Source of the DNA: an uncultured Collinsella sp.
Lineage (GTDB): Bacteria > Actinomycetota > Coriobacteriia > Coriobacteriales > Coriobacteriaceae
Direction: 5' to 3'
Assembly: GCA_900542635.1 (NCBI GenBank)
Contig: UQOJ01000009.1
Coordinates: 1-50,955 of the forward strand
DNA length: 50,955 bases
Made by a program: the position numbers and the translations under genes. Under the pieces are notes generated by a model. It made no database searches and was not told where the DNA came from. It worked only from the letters and a program-made list of their open reading frames with translations. This document shows, in pieces, positions 35,554-44,004 of the stretch (position 1 is its first letter; each line of letters opens with the position of its first letter).

Positions 35554-36684
35554 ATGCAGCCCAAAGCCGCACGCAACATACCCACCGAAGCGCTGCGTTT
35601 GGTCGCGGTCGCCGGCATCGCGGTGTTCCACACCTTTCAGTGGACCTTCCAAGCCGTCTGCGTCGGCGCCGTGGAATATGCCCCACTTGCGATGTTCCCC
35701 TATTCCGGCGTACTCGGTTTTATTAACTTGCTTGGCTGCTGGGCCAACGAGGTCTTCTTTATGATCTCGGGCTATTTTCTCATCGCTTCGGCCGCGCGTG
35801 CTTGGGACGGTGGAGCAACGTGGAGGTCGCAAATGCAACGGACGGCGCAGCGCCTTGGCAAGGTCATTATGCCCACTGCGTTTTATTGCCTCGTGGCGCT
35901 CGCGTGGTCCACGGTCGTCTCACCCATTCCCGATGTTACCCTCAATACGCACTATTGGTACACGCTTGGGCTTGAGTTTATCTGGGTCTATGCCGCCACA
36001 GTTTTCATGGCGCCATGGTTTGGACTGGCCAAGAGCCGACTCTCCCAGAAAACCTACACGACGACGGTCATCGCCGTTGGAATCCTCGTATTCGTTGTTA
36101 ACGGGTATTTGGCCGCCATGAGTGCGACAAGCGCCGGCGAGTTTTCTTGGCTCCAAAAGCTCATGAGCGCTACCACGTACGTAGTCGCGTTTTTGATCGG
36201 CGGACTGCTCCGCGACGTAACCGACGCCATGGATTCGGACAGGGCGGGCGCCTTGGGCATGCGCTCGCTCGTAACGGTTTTGGCGCTCGCCACCATCTTG
36301 GAAGGAGCACTCTCCTTCACCGGCAACCTCACGGCGATGGCAGTCCTCTCCTACAAATCAACCTCGTTGATCTCGTTTGCCCTCGCTGCCGCCTCTCTGC
36401 TCTTTGCGGCGACCCGGCGCAGGGCCTCAGGCAATCCACGGACCGCAGGTGTCATCGTCACCTTATCGACCGCCACGCTTGGTTTCTATGTGATGCAGTC
36501 GCTCACCAGTAGCCTGTGGCGTCCCGTCTTCAATACGTTGCTCGCAAACATACTGATCAGCCAAAACAGCCCGGCAGCTATATGTATCGTCACGGGTATC
36601 GTCATTAGCATCGTCTTTGCTCTGGCACTTCTCATCATCGATGCAACTAGAAGTCTTATTGAACGCAAGCTCAAGAGGCAATAG
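35554..36684 (+). CDS. Membrane acyltransferase (acyltransferase-3/OafA-like)
   Basis: 376 residues from ATG 35554; AAAGGA four bases upstream decides it against the longer frame from 35497. About ten hydrophobic segments are spread along the protein. The N-terminal VAVAGIAVFHTFQWTF holds the His used by this family. Such proteins O-acetylate or succinylate surface polysaccharides at the membrane. It stands between two GT runs, which fits modification of the glycan they make. Confidence 0.8.
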   Translation: MQPKAARNIPTEALRLVAVAGIAVFHTFQWTFQAVCVGAVEYAPLAMFPYSGVLGFINLLGCWANEVFFMISGYFLIASAARAWDGGATWRSQMQRTAQRLGKVIMPTAFYCLVALAWSTVVSPIPDVTLNTHYWYTLGLEFIWVYAATVFMAPWFGLAKSRLSQKTYTTTVIAVGILVFVVNGYLAAMSATSAGEFSWLQKLMSATTYVVAFLIGGLLRDVTDAMDSDRAGALGMRSLVTVLALATILEGALSFTGNLTAMAVLSYKSTSLISFALAAASLLFAATRRRASGNPRTAGVIVTLSTATLGFYVMQSLTSSLWRPVFNTLLANILISQNSPAAICIVTGIVISIVFALALLIIDATRSLIERKLKRQ

Positions 36685-36854
36685 ACACGCTGCCGTCAGA
36701 CGCTAAAGCCGCTACAGCCGTGGCAGGTTCCTGCGTTTTATTCAAAGCTTGCCGCCAAGGTGCGCCGAGCCTTTACAATAGGACAGTCCCAAGGACGTAT
36801 TCGATAGCTTCCGCGCTGCACTCACCCGCCGCGCGTGAAAGGATATATTGCCCC

Positions 36855-37877
36855 ATGCCTTCAACCCTTCCCGCTCCCATCGATAAGCTCGCCATTGTCG
36901 TCGTTACGTACAAGCGCCAGGAACTCCTGGCCAACTTGTTCGACTCCATGACCGAGCTTACGGCAGCGCCCTGGCGCATCGTGATCGTCGATAACGAGAA
37001 TTCGCGTGAGACCGAGGCCATGTGCACCGCATTCAACGAGCGCCTGGCCAACCTGTGGGGCACCGACATCGAACAGCCCGACGCGAAGGGCGGCACCGAC
37101 CGCGTCATCTACGCACCACAGCTCGAAAACGGCGGCGGTGCAGGTGGCTTCTCCGCCGGCACCAAATGCGCCTACGACCTGGGAGCCCAGTGGTTCTGGG
37201 TGATGGACGACGACGTGCTCGTCATCCCCGAAGGCATCGAGCGTCTTGCCAAGTGGACCGACCGCTACGATGTCATCCAGGGTTCGCGCCTGGACTTTGA
37301 CGGCGGCGCCTTCTTTTGGCAGTACCAGCTCATCCTTTCGCTTGGTATCCCCAACCCCATCGCTAAGTGGGACCTGGGCCCCAAGGGCTACCGCGCCATG
37401 AACCAGTTGTGCTTTGAAGGCGGCCTGTTCTCGCGCCGCGTGGTCGACAAGATCGGCCTGCCGGATGCGCGATTCTTCATCTACGGCGACGATGCCTGCT
37501 ACGGCTACGTGGCCAGCCAGCACTTCCCCGCCGCCGTTGTTGCCGACGTGGTGCTCAAGCGTGCCCGCGCTGTCTCTAACTGGGATATCGCCGGCAAGCG
37601 CCAGCTCAACTCTACGAGCGACACCAACCGCTACTACATCATGCGCAACCGAGGCTTCCTCGCTCGCTATATGCAGATCTACGGTGACTACCACCCCATG
37701 CTGTTCCGCCTGGGCAATGCCGCGACCTTCTGCAAGGAATTCATTCGCCTGGCTGCGGTCGATAAGTGCTTTAAGACCGGTATTCCGGCGCTGCGCCGTG
37801 GCATGAAAGACGCCCGCAAGATCATCAAGGATCCCAACTGGAAGCCCATGCCGCCCATGAAGGACGCGGAACAGTAA
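36855..37877 (+). CDS. GT2 galactofuranosyltransferase-like (GlfT-type)
   Basis: 340 residues from ATG 36855; a longer open frame begins at 36720 but lacks a start site. KLAIVVVTYKRQELL, the ENGGGAGGFSAG block and a DDDV metal site, with GPKGYRAMNQLCFEGGLFSRR and a late IYGDDACYGYV, recall GlfT1/GlfT2 galactofuranosyl- and rhamnosyltransferases of actinobacterial wall galactan. A convergent gene ends 17 bases after this stop. Galactofuranose specificity is inferred. Confidence 0.85.
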   Translation: MPSTLPAPIDKLAIVVVTYKRQELLANLFDSMTELTAAPWRIVIVDNENSRETEAMCTAFNERLANLWGTDIEQPDAKGGTDRVIYAPQLENGGGAGGFSAGTKCAYDLGAQWFWVMDDDVLVIPEGIERLAKWTDRYDVIQGSRLDFDGGAFFWQYQLILSLGIPNPIAKWDLGPKGYRAMNQLCFEGGLFSRRVVDKIGLPDARFFIYGDDACYGYVASQHFPAAVVADVVLKRARAVSNWDIAGKRQLNSTSDTNRYYIMRNRGFLARYMQIYGDYHPMLFRLGNAATFCKEFIRLAAVDKCFKTGIPALRRGMKDARKIIKDPNWKPMPPMKDAEQ

Positions 37878-37894
37878 AGGGCTTTCGCCCGCCG

Positions 37895-39691
37895 CTACAG
37901 ACGTTGGCACACCACGGACGCACGCTGCCCATCAAAACCGAACCCCCAGCGCATGCGACCCACGCCGGGTCGCGGCACACGGATTTCGTCGATGCCGTCG
38001 CGCTCTATGTCGAGCAGCGCCTGCACGGCCAGCAATTCCAGGCCCAGCGCATCCACACCGGGGTCATACATCATGTTGATCGTTATCAGCGGACGTTCAT
38101 CGAGCATACCGATCGTATCGGCTATGTCGAACACGGCGCCCGTAGGAAAAACCTGGATGTCGCAGCGACCCGCGCCACACTTTCGCCTCGAGGCAGGATT
38201 GGCATAGCCCGGCAAGCCAAAGCAGAGCCCCTGCAAGAGCAGATGATATGGCAGTGGCGCATCTGGGTCGGTCGCACCGATTCCCGCATCTCCTAAGATG
38301 CGGCTTAGCGCCCGCCTCACGGTATCCTCGTTCCCATGGCACAGCCCGTCGCGAAACGCATCGACGTCTCGAATGTCTTCTGCAGCACACTCAAACCACT
38401 CAATAATCACTAGACGCAAGGTCTGGCGAAGCTCGTTATTGGGCAATCGCAAAGCACGGAGGCGATCGCCATGCTCCGGCTCCTCAGTCATATCCGTCGT
38501 GAGAAAACCGGACAGATACAGCGCTGTCCACATGCCATCGTCAGGCGAGACATCTGGCTCTGCAGTGCCCAAACAAAGCGGGACCTCAGCGCACCCATGG
38601 GCCTCGAGCAAATCAAACAAGACCGAAAGGCGGTCGAGATTCCACCCGGCAACTACCCTACTCAGACAATCGGCATATCCATACAGATCGGCACGCACAG
38701 GCGCCGTGCAGCCTCGGCCCAGAAAACCGATCACACGCTCTGGACTCGAGCAATAGGCCCTGCCAAACCGATATCCCTCGAGCCATTCACGCGCATCATC
38801 CAGGTATTCCTCGCGCCCAGCATGATTCAACAGAGCCTCGACCTCGGCATCCGAAAAACCGAACCAACGGTCACACCACGCCGACAGCGGCGTCGTCAGA
38901 CAATACGAGCAGCCGCGCGAAGAAAGCGCCGCTTCGGCGGGACCGGAACACTCCCCCATCAGACACGTCAGCCGCAACGAATCGCGCGCAGTGGCAATGG
39001 CGTCAAACAGCGCACGGTCAAGTAGTTCTGCCGGATCGGCGTCGGAAGCGTTCCTCGCGCTCGCACGGCGAGACCACGCCGCATCGTACCCATCAACGAG
39101 CAATACAACCTGCTCATCGCAGGCAATCTCCAGCAGCTCAATGAGCACACCGAGCACCGAGTCAACCTCGTCCGCGCTCGCCACATCACGCGCGACGCGT
39201 TCGATGTGACGCACCTTATCTCGAGCTAAATCAGGAGCCTCCAAGAGCGCCAACAAGCGAGCGCACTCGCCCGAAAGGGCATCGCGCACGACGCTGGCAA
39301 TAGCGGCGCCACGCCTCGCAGCGCCAGAAAAGTCCAGCGATATCACCGGATAACAAGCATACTCTTCCCGATAGCGCCCGCCGTCCGCATCCCAAATCTG
39401 AGCATCGGCAAACGAGATCCGACCGGCGCGACCGACCGCTGGACGCTCCAGAAAAGCCCTGAGCATCGACAAATTCATGCTCTTGCCAAAACCCTCGGGT
39501 CGACAGCACGCCACAACGGACGCGTCGCAGTCCAACACATCGGCAATAAACATGGTCTTGTCGACCAGCATGCAGCAACCAAGAGCCTCCGCATAGTCGT
39601 GCATGCCAATGGGCAAAGTCGCATCGTCGGCACAGCCGATCAAACGCACGCCAGAGCCGGCAGCACAACCATTATTTGCCTGTTCAGACAC
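37895..39691 (-). CDS. AAA-ATPase-like (PF09820) plus degenerate PD-(D/E)XK protein
   Basis: 598 residues if started at GTG 39691, nine bases after AGGGGG; an in-frame GTG at 39718 is less likely. The N-terminus has the family's short box GMHDYAEALGCCMLVDKT and a Walker-A-like PEGFGKSMNLSML, then EQVVLLVDGYDAAW. The C-terminal DUF1703 nuclease-like domain has SRRKCGAGRCDIQVFP. The expected E-x-K pair is replaced by ITINMMYD, so nuclease activity is probably lost. Such genes are numerous in gut bacteria and their role is unclear. Confidence 0.8.
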   Translation of the reverse strand: MSEQANNGCAAGSGVRLIGCADDATLPIGMHDYAEALGCCMLVDKTMFIADVLDCDASVVACCRPEGFGKSMNLSMLRAFLERPAVGRAGRISFADAQIWDADGGRYREEYACYPVISLDFSGAARRGAAIASVVRDALSGECARLLALLEAPDLARDKVRHIERVARDVASADEVDSVLGVLIELLEIACDEQVVLLVDGYDAAWSRRASARNASDADPAELLDRALFDAIATARDSLRLTCLMGECSGPAEAALSSRGCSYCLTTPLSAWCDRWFGFSDAEVEALLNHAGREEYLDDAREWLEGYRFGRAYCSSPERVIGFLGRGCTAPVRADLYGYADCLSRVVAGWNLDRLSVLFDLLEAHGCAEVPLCLGTAEPDVSPDDGMWTALYLSGFLTTDMTEEPEHGDRLRALRLPNNELRQTLRLVIIEWFECAAEDIRDVDAFRDGLCHGNEDTVRRALSRILGDAGIGATDPDAPLPYHLLLQGLCFGLPGYANPASRRKCGAGRCDIQVFPTGAVFDIADTIGMLDERPLITINMMYDPGVDALGLELLAVQALLDIERDGIDEIRVPRPGVGRMRWGFGFDGQRASVVCQRL

Positions 39692-39830
39692 CAAAACGTT
39701 CCCCCTAAATCGCAACACAATGCCAATTGTAATGACCGCCTCGCGCGTACCAATGTCGCCGTGCGATCATATCGGGCAACGGTAGCAACAAGAGGTGTGA
39801 GGGGGCACAACTAATCGTTGCACAACAAAA

Positions 39831-39860
39831 CGGGGCCCGATGCATTCGCACCGGGCCCCG
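39831..39860 (-). terminator. Rho-independent terminator of the MPKTG-anchored protein
   Basis: CGGGGCCCG (39831-39839) pairs with CGGGCCCCG (39852-39860). TGC/GCA in the loop extends the stem. The minus strand then reads TTTTGTTG, and it lies 34 bases after the stop at 39894. Confidence 0.9.
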
Positions 39861-39893
39861 ACCCGACTATTTAGTTATCTGGCAACTGAGAGC

Positions 39894-41708
39894 CTACTCC
39901 TCAGAGTCGTCCTCTCCAGAAGCTTTCTTCTGCTGATCGAGCTTATGCTTACCACTCACGATGGACGTAGCGCCCAGCGTGGCCAAGCTCGCGCTGGCAA
40001 GGCTCGCCATAACGATAAGGTCGCCCGTCTTGGGCATGTTGCCGCCCGAGGACTTAGTCGTTGTAGTCGTCGTGGTCGTGGTGGTCACCGTTTTGGAGTC
40101 ATTTTGCTCCTGGACCTGGTTGTCAGCACCGCTCTTGTCGTCGTCTTCGGACTGTTTCTTTTCGCCCCCGGCCTTGCTCTTGTCCTTCTCCTCAGATTCA
40201 GACTTCTTATCCTCGCCCTTCTTCTGTTCGGACTTGTCGCTCTTCTCCTCAGAGCTAGAACCCTTATCGGATTCGGTCTTCTCGGAAGCCTCGTCCTTGG
40301 AGTCGCCCTTTGCGGCTTCGATCTTTTCCGTGGAAACCTGATCAGAGTTGCCCTTGTTCTGGGTCGAGCCGTTATTGACGCCAGCCATCAGCGAAGAGCC
40401 CAGCGTAGAACCAAGCTGCTCGGAGAAAGAAGGCTTCTTGTCCGGCGAAACAACGGGAACGTCCGGCGCCTTATTCGAGTCATCCTTGGAAGCATCAGAA
40501 CCAGGGGTTGCGTCAGAGCCGGAGCCGTTGTTAGAGCCGGTGCCAACGGACGAATCGCTCGAGCCGGTGGATGAGTTAGAGGTGCCAGCGCCGGTCGAAC
40601 CAGAAGCGTCGCTGTCCGTATTGCCGGCAGAGCTTGAAGACGAATCGCCCGCAGCAGAGCCGTTTGAATCGGAGCCGTTCGAGGTAGAGCCGTTGTTGGT
40701 AGTGCCACCAGCAGAGCCATCACCGTCAGCACCGGTCGAGGGCGCATCCATCCTGTCATCGTTGGCATCGTCGCTCGAGTCGTCATTCGAATCAGGCGTC
40801 GGCGAGGGCGCCGGCGTAGGTTCGGGCTGCACGGGCGTCGCAGCGGCAGCGGCCTCGTCCTCGGCGATATAAACCAAACAGTCCTTCAGCTCGTTGCGGT
40901 AGCGGTTCTTCCAGCCCTCATGATACTGGGGCTGGCTCGAATACTTGGTCGCCACGTTATTGACCACACTGTTGGAAAGCGCCGTCACAAACTCGCGATC
41001 AGTCATACTGTTAGAAAGGTTTGCCCAACGGAAGAAGTCCCTGCAACCACCGGTGCCGCACATGTTGGTAATGCTCCACACCATGCCCTTAACGCAATCG
41101 GCACGGCCCGAAATATCAATGCCCAGGCCGCTCTTGAGCCACGCCTCGGTCACCGCATAGTACGAGTTGTACGCATACGCATCCTGCAGAGCCGAGAACT
41201 CAACAGGGTCGGTGTTATAAGCACCTTGGAAAGCCTCCTGCGCAATACGGCCCAACTCGGTGAGCTGGCCGTTCTCGTACATGGCATTGCTCGTGTTGGA
41301 AATCTCGCTGCCGCGATCAATCGCATCCTTGAGCATGCTGTATTTTTCGGGGTTGTAGTTGTAGGCCTGCTTCATAAACGGAATGAGCGACCATCGACGG
41401 TCGAACTGGTAATAACCCAGCGCGTTATAGCCGTCGCCATACGAAAAGCCCTGGTTATAGTTGCCATGGCTCTCGTACTTGGTAAAGTACTTCATCTCGG
41501 GGGTCACGTTAACAAACGAAACGCCCTGGACCGACCTCAGCACGCCCGAGAAGGACTGCTGGGTATAGAGACCCTTATCGATATCGGTGGCATCCGAGGC
41601 AACGCCCGGTGTGGGCTCCTCGGCGGCAGCGGGTGCGGGTGCGGTAACGGCGCCAAACGAAAGCGCCAGCGTCAGGCCCGCGACAATAGCAGAATGCTTG
41701 GGCTGCAT
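39894..41708 (-). CDS. Sortase-anchored cell-wall protein with lysozyme-like N-terminal domain
   Basis: 604 residues with a signal peptide (about 1-29) and a folded domain (about 45-290) including YFTKYESHGNYNQGF.GDGYNALGYYQFD, reminiscent of lysozyme/VgrG-related muramidase domains. A long low-complexity Pro/Ser/Gly/Asn region and a Glu/Lys/Ser region follow, then a ten-residue Thr run. MPKTGD at about 558-563 is a sortase signal (M in place of L), followed by a hydrophobic helix, a basic stop and an unusual acidic tail. GGAGG precedes ATG 41708. It may cut or bind peptidoglycan while fixed to the wall. Confidence 0.85.
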   Translation of the reverse strand: MQPKHSAIVAGLTLALSFGAVTAPAPAAAEEPTPGVASDATDIDKGLYTQQSFSGVLRSVQGVSFVNVTPEMKYFTKYESHGNYNQGFSYGDGYNALGYYQFDRRWSLIPFMKQAYNYNPEKYSMLKDAIDRGSEISNTSNAMYENGQLTELGRIAQEAFQGAYNTDPVEFSALQDAYAYNSYYAVTEAWLKSGLGIDISGRADCVKGMVWSITNMCGTGGCRDFFRWANLSNSMTDREFVTALSNSVVNNVATKYSSQPQYHEGWKNRYRNELKDCLVYIAEDEAAAAATPVQPEPTPAPSPTPDSNDDSSDDANDDRMDAPSTGADGDGSAGGTTNNGSTSNGSDSNGSAAGDSSSSSAGNTDSDASGSTGAGTSNSSTGSSDSSVGTGSNNGSGSDATPGSDASKDDSNKAPDVPVVSPDKKPSFSEQLGSTLGSSLMAGVNNGSTQNKGNSDQVSTEKIEAAKGDSKDEASEKTESDKGSSSEEKSDKSEQKKGEDKKSESEEKDKSKAGGEKKQSEDDDKSGADNQVQEQNDSKTVTTTTTTTTTTKSSGGNMPKTGDLIVMASLASASLATLGATSIVSGKHKLDQQKKASGEDDSEE

Positions 41709-41836
41709 AAGATCCTCCCTGCATTGGTGTAGTTAAAGTGCAGTTTGCAAAGATAGAAATAAGTATTGCAGCTCGCCCGTTGTTACACAACAACCCCTCG
41801 GTAAACGGCAACAACCCTCCGCGAAATCTTAAGGAA

Positions 41837-42256
41837 TTAGACAAACTGGTCGTCGGGTGCCAACAGAAGCTCGCCGTAACGTTTCGTCAGCCCGTCTCTC
41901 AACTGACAGAAAGCGGGAATATAGACGTTCAAGATGCGCTGAATCAAATCTTGAGCGAGCTTGTTGTCGTAGATATGGACGTTCGTATTGCGGTCTCTGA
42001 GCATATCCAGCCAGGCTGCCTCATCAATAAAGTCGTAGAATCGGTAGGACTCCTTCAAGATGGCACGAGGAGACCCCGACGCGGCAAGCGTGGCGCCCTC
42101 ATACTCGAGCAGACGCTTAAGGAGCTTCCAGCTCAGTTCAAATTGAAGATTGAACTTATTAATCAATCCACTCTGAACAAAATCATTGTTGAGATCCTGA
42201 TTGGGCGCATCCTCAAGATTCGCCAAGGCGCTAACAAAGTTCTCATATTTTTTCAT
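41837..42256 (-). CDS. HEPN toxin-like protein (HI0074 family)
   Basis: 139 residues, all helical. FELSWKLLKRLLEYEG and the R-x4-H motif RNTNVH (residues in RDRNTNVHIYD) match HI0074-like HEPN proteins, often called nucleotidyltransferase substrate-binding proteins, which can act as RNase toxins. It overlaps the MNT gene by 14 bases, the normal arrangement. The MNT partner would AMPylate and silence it. Confidence 0.88.
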   Translation of the reverse strand: MKKYENFVSALANLEDAPNQDLNNDFVQSGLINKFNLQFELSWKLLKRLLEYEGATLAASGSPRAILKESYRFYDFIDEAAWLDMLRDRNTNVHIYDNKLAQDLIQRILNVYIPAFCQLRDGLTKRYGELLLAPDDQFV

Positions 42257-42530
42257 ACAGAATCACACCATCCCTGGCAATCTCATCGAGCAATTGCTGC
42301 GATAGGGACTCGTCGAGATTGACGACATCTACATCTAAAAGAGTATCAAGATGTTCCTCGATCAAATATGAGAAACGGCCGAAATCCCGGCAACCTGCTA
42401 CGGCGATGTCAATATCGCTCTTGGGCAAGTTGTCGCCTCGAGCACGAGAACCAAACAACACGACCTTCTCGGCGTCACATTCCCGAGCAAAAACTTCGAT
42501 TTGCTTGTACACCTTGTCGAGAGATGTCAT
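42243..42530 (-). CDS. MNT-type nucleotidyltransferase antitoxin
   Basis: 95 residues. VLFGSRARGDNLPKSDIDIAV gives GS-x10-D-x-D, and LDVDVVNLDE gives the third acidic residue. It is the MNT partner of the HEPN gene that overlaps it, together a type VII-like toxin-antitoxin module. AAGGG precedes ATG 42530. It abuts the rrf2 gene (9 bases), but a functional link to Suf is not evident. Confidence 0.9.
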   Translation of the reverse strand: MTSLDKVYKQIEVFARECDAEKVVLFGSRARGDNLPKSDIDIAVAGCRDFGRFSYLIEEHLDTLLDVDVVNLDESLSQQLLDEIARDGVILYEKI

Positions 42531-42539
42531 TTGCAGCCC

Positions 42540-42971
42540 TTACAGCTTAATGTCAAAGTTGATCTCAGGGACGGCGGCCAGGTCGGCCAACGTCACGCCA
42601 TCGACGTACTTTTCGATCACGTCGTCCAGACCGCGCCAGAACTTGACGGTCGAGCACAAATCGCTGCGGGTGCAGCTGTTGTCGATGCCGTCGCACGCCA
42701 CGGGCGCCGTGCTGCCCTCGACGGCGCGCAGGATGTCGCCGGCACGCACCTCGGCTGGATCCTTGGCCATCATGTAGCCGCCGCCCTTGCCGCGCACGCT
42801 CTTAAGCAGGCCCGCCTTCATAAGCGGACGAACCAGCTGCTCCAGATACTTTTGCGAGATATGCTCGCGGTCGGCAACCTCGCGCAGGGCAATCTTGCCC
42901 TCGGCGTCGCCCAGCGCCGCGATATAGATCATTAGCCGGAGGGCATAGCGGCCCTTAGAAGAAATGAGCAT
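42540..42971 (-). CDS. Rrf2 family Fe-S regulator (IscR-like)
   Basis: 143 residues: an N-terminal winged helix (MLISSKGRYALRLMIYIA, ISQKYLEQLV) and a three-Cys cluster site in VACDGIDNSCTRSDLCSTV, spaced close to IscR. It probably senses cellular Fe-S status by binding a [2Fe-2S] cluster and controls the divergent suf operon, whose start lies 220 bases away. GGAGGG precedes ATG 42971. Confidence 0.92.
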   Translation of the reverse strand: MLISSKGRYALRLMIYIAALGDAEGKIALREVADREHISQKYLEQLVRPLMKAGLLKSVRGKGGGYMMAKDPAEVRAGDILRAVEGSTAPVACDGIDNSCTRSDLCSTVKFWRGLDDVIEKYVDGVTLADLAAVPEINFDIKL

Positions 42972-42999
42972 ACCTACCCTCCCGTTGTTCCTGGGACAA

Positions 43000-43107
43000 A
43001 ATCAGGCTTGTTAGTCCCAAATCCTATGCACGCGGGGCAAACAAACCTGATTATTATGTCCCACATCTAAAAAGTCGAGTGGATTAGTCGGGTTTTCCCT
43101 TGACTAA
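43000..43107. promoter_or_regulatory. rrf2-suf divergent control region: promoter and two dyads
   Basis: Dyad 1: AATCAGGCTTGTT (43000-43012) is mirrored by AACAAACCTGATT (43040-43052). Dyad 2: TTAGTC (43084-43089) is mirrored by GACTAA (43102-43107). Dyad 2 overlaps the -35 TTGACT (43100-43105), which has TAACTT at 43122-43127 as -10 (16-base spacing) driving sufC. The layout suggests binding by the Rrf2 protein between both genes. It is inferred from symmetry only. Confidence 0.55.
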
Positions 43108-43191
43108 CGCCGAACCCATAGTAACTTTATTCCGAGAAGATTCCTAGGGTTTAGTACACCTATGAGTACACCATATACAGAGAGGGACAGC

Positions 43192-43992
43192 ATGAGCGCA
43201 AATCCGCTGCTTTCCATCGAAGGTCTGACCGCCTCCGTGGACGAGAAGACCATCCTCCACAACGTCAACCTCAACGTCGCCGCCGGCGAGACCCACGTTC
43301 TGATGGGACCCAACGGCGCCGGCAAGTCCACCCTCGGCCACCTGGTCATGGGCGACCCCGTTTACACGGTCAACGACGGCCGCATCGTCTTTGACGGCCA
43401 GGACATCACTGAGCTCACCACCGACAAGCGCTCGCGCGCCGGCCTGTTCCTGAGCTTCCAGGCCCCGGTCGAGATTCCGGGCGTGCCGCTGTCGAGCTTT
43501 TTGCGCGCCAGCATCGCCGGCCGCCCCGGCCTGGAGATGAAGGGCAAGGAGTTCCGCCGTCGCGTCAAGGAGCTCGCGGCAGAGCTCAACATGGATACCG
43601 CCTACCTCAACCGCGAGCTGGGCGTGGGCTTCTCGGGCGGCGAGAAGAAGAAGGTCGAGATGCTCCAGCTCCTGTTGCTGCAGCCCAAGCTCGCCATCCT
43701 CGACGAGACCGACTCGGGCCTAGACGTCGACGCCCTGTCCACCGTCAGCCACGGCATGGACGCCTACCGCAAGAGCTGCGACGGCTCCATGCTCATCATC
43801 ACACACAACACGCGCATCTTGGAGCACCTGGATGTCGACCGCGTCCACGTTATGGTCAAGGGTCACATCGTGCGCGAGGACGACGCCTCGCTCATCCCCT
43901 GGATCGACAAGAACGGTTTTGAGACCTTCGAGCGCGAGGCCGCCGAGCAGCGCGCCCAGGCCGAGGCCGCCGCTGCCGAGCAGCAGGCGTAA
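43192..43992 (+). CDS. sufC: SufC, Fe-S assembly ATPase
   Basis: 266 residues from ATG 43192, set by GAGAGGGA seven bases upstream; an earlier ATG (43162) is in frame but without a site. Walker A GPNGAGKST, signature FSGGEKKKVEML, Walker B LAILDETDSGLD and the switch His in IITHNTRIL are all present. SufC drives the SufBCD scaffold that assembles Fe-S clusters. It is the first gene of sufCBDSU. Confidence 0.98.
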   Translation: MSANPLLSIEGLTASVDEKTILHNVNLNVAAGETHVLMGPNGAGKSTLGHLVMGDPVYTVNDGRIVFDGQDITELTTDKRSRAGLFLSFQAPVEIPGVPLSSFLRASIAGRPGLEMKGKEFRRRVKELAAELNMDTAYLNRELGVGFSGGEKKKVEMLQLLLLQPKLAILDETDSGLDVDALSTVSHGMDAYRKSCDGSMLIITHNTRILEHLDVDRVHVMVKGHIVREDDASLIPWIDKNGFETFEREAAEQRAQAEAAAAEQQA

Positions 43993-44004
43993 AGGGGCGA
44001 CGCA

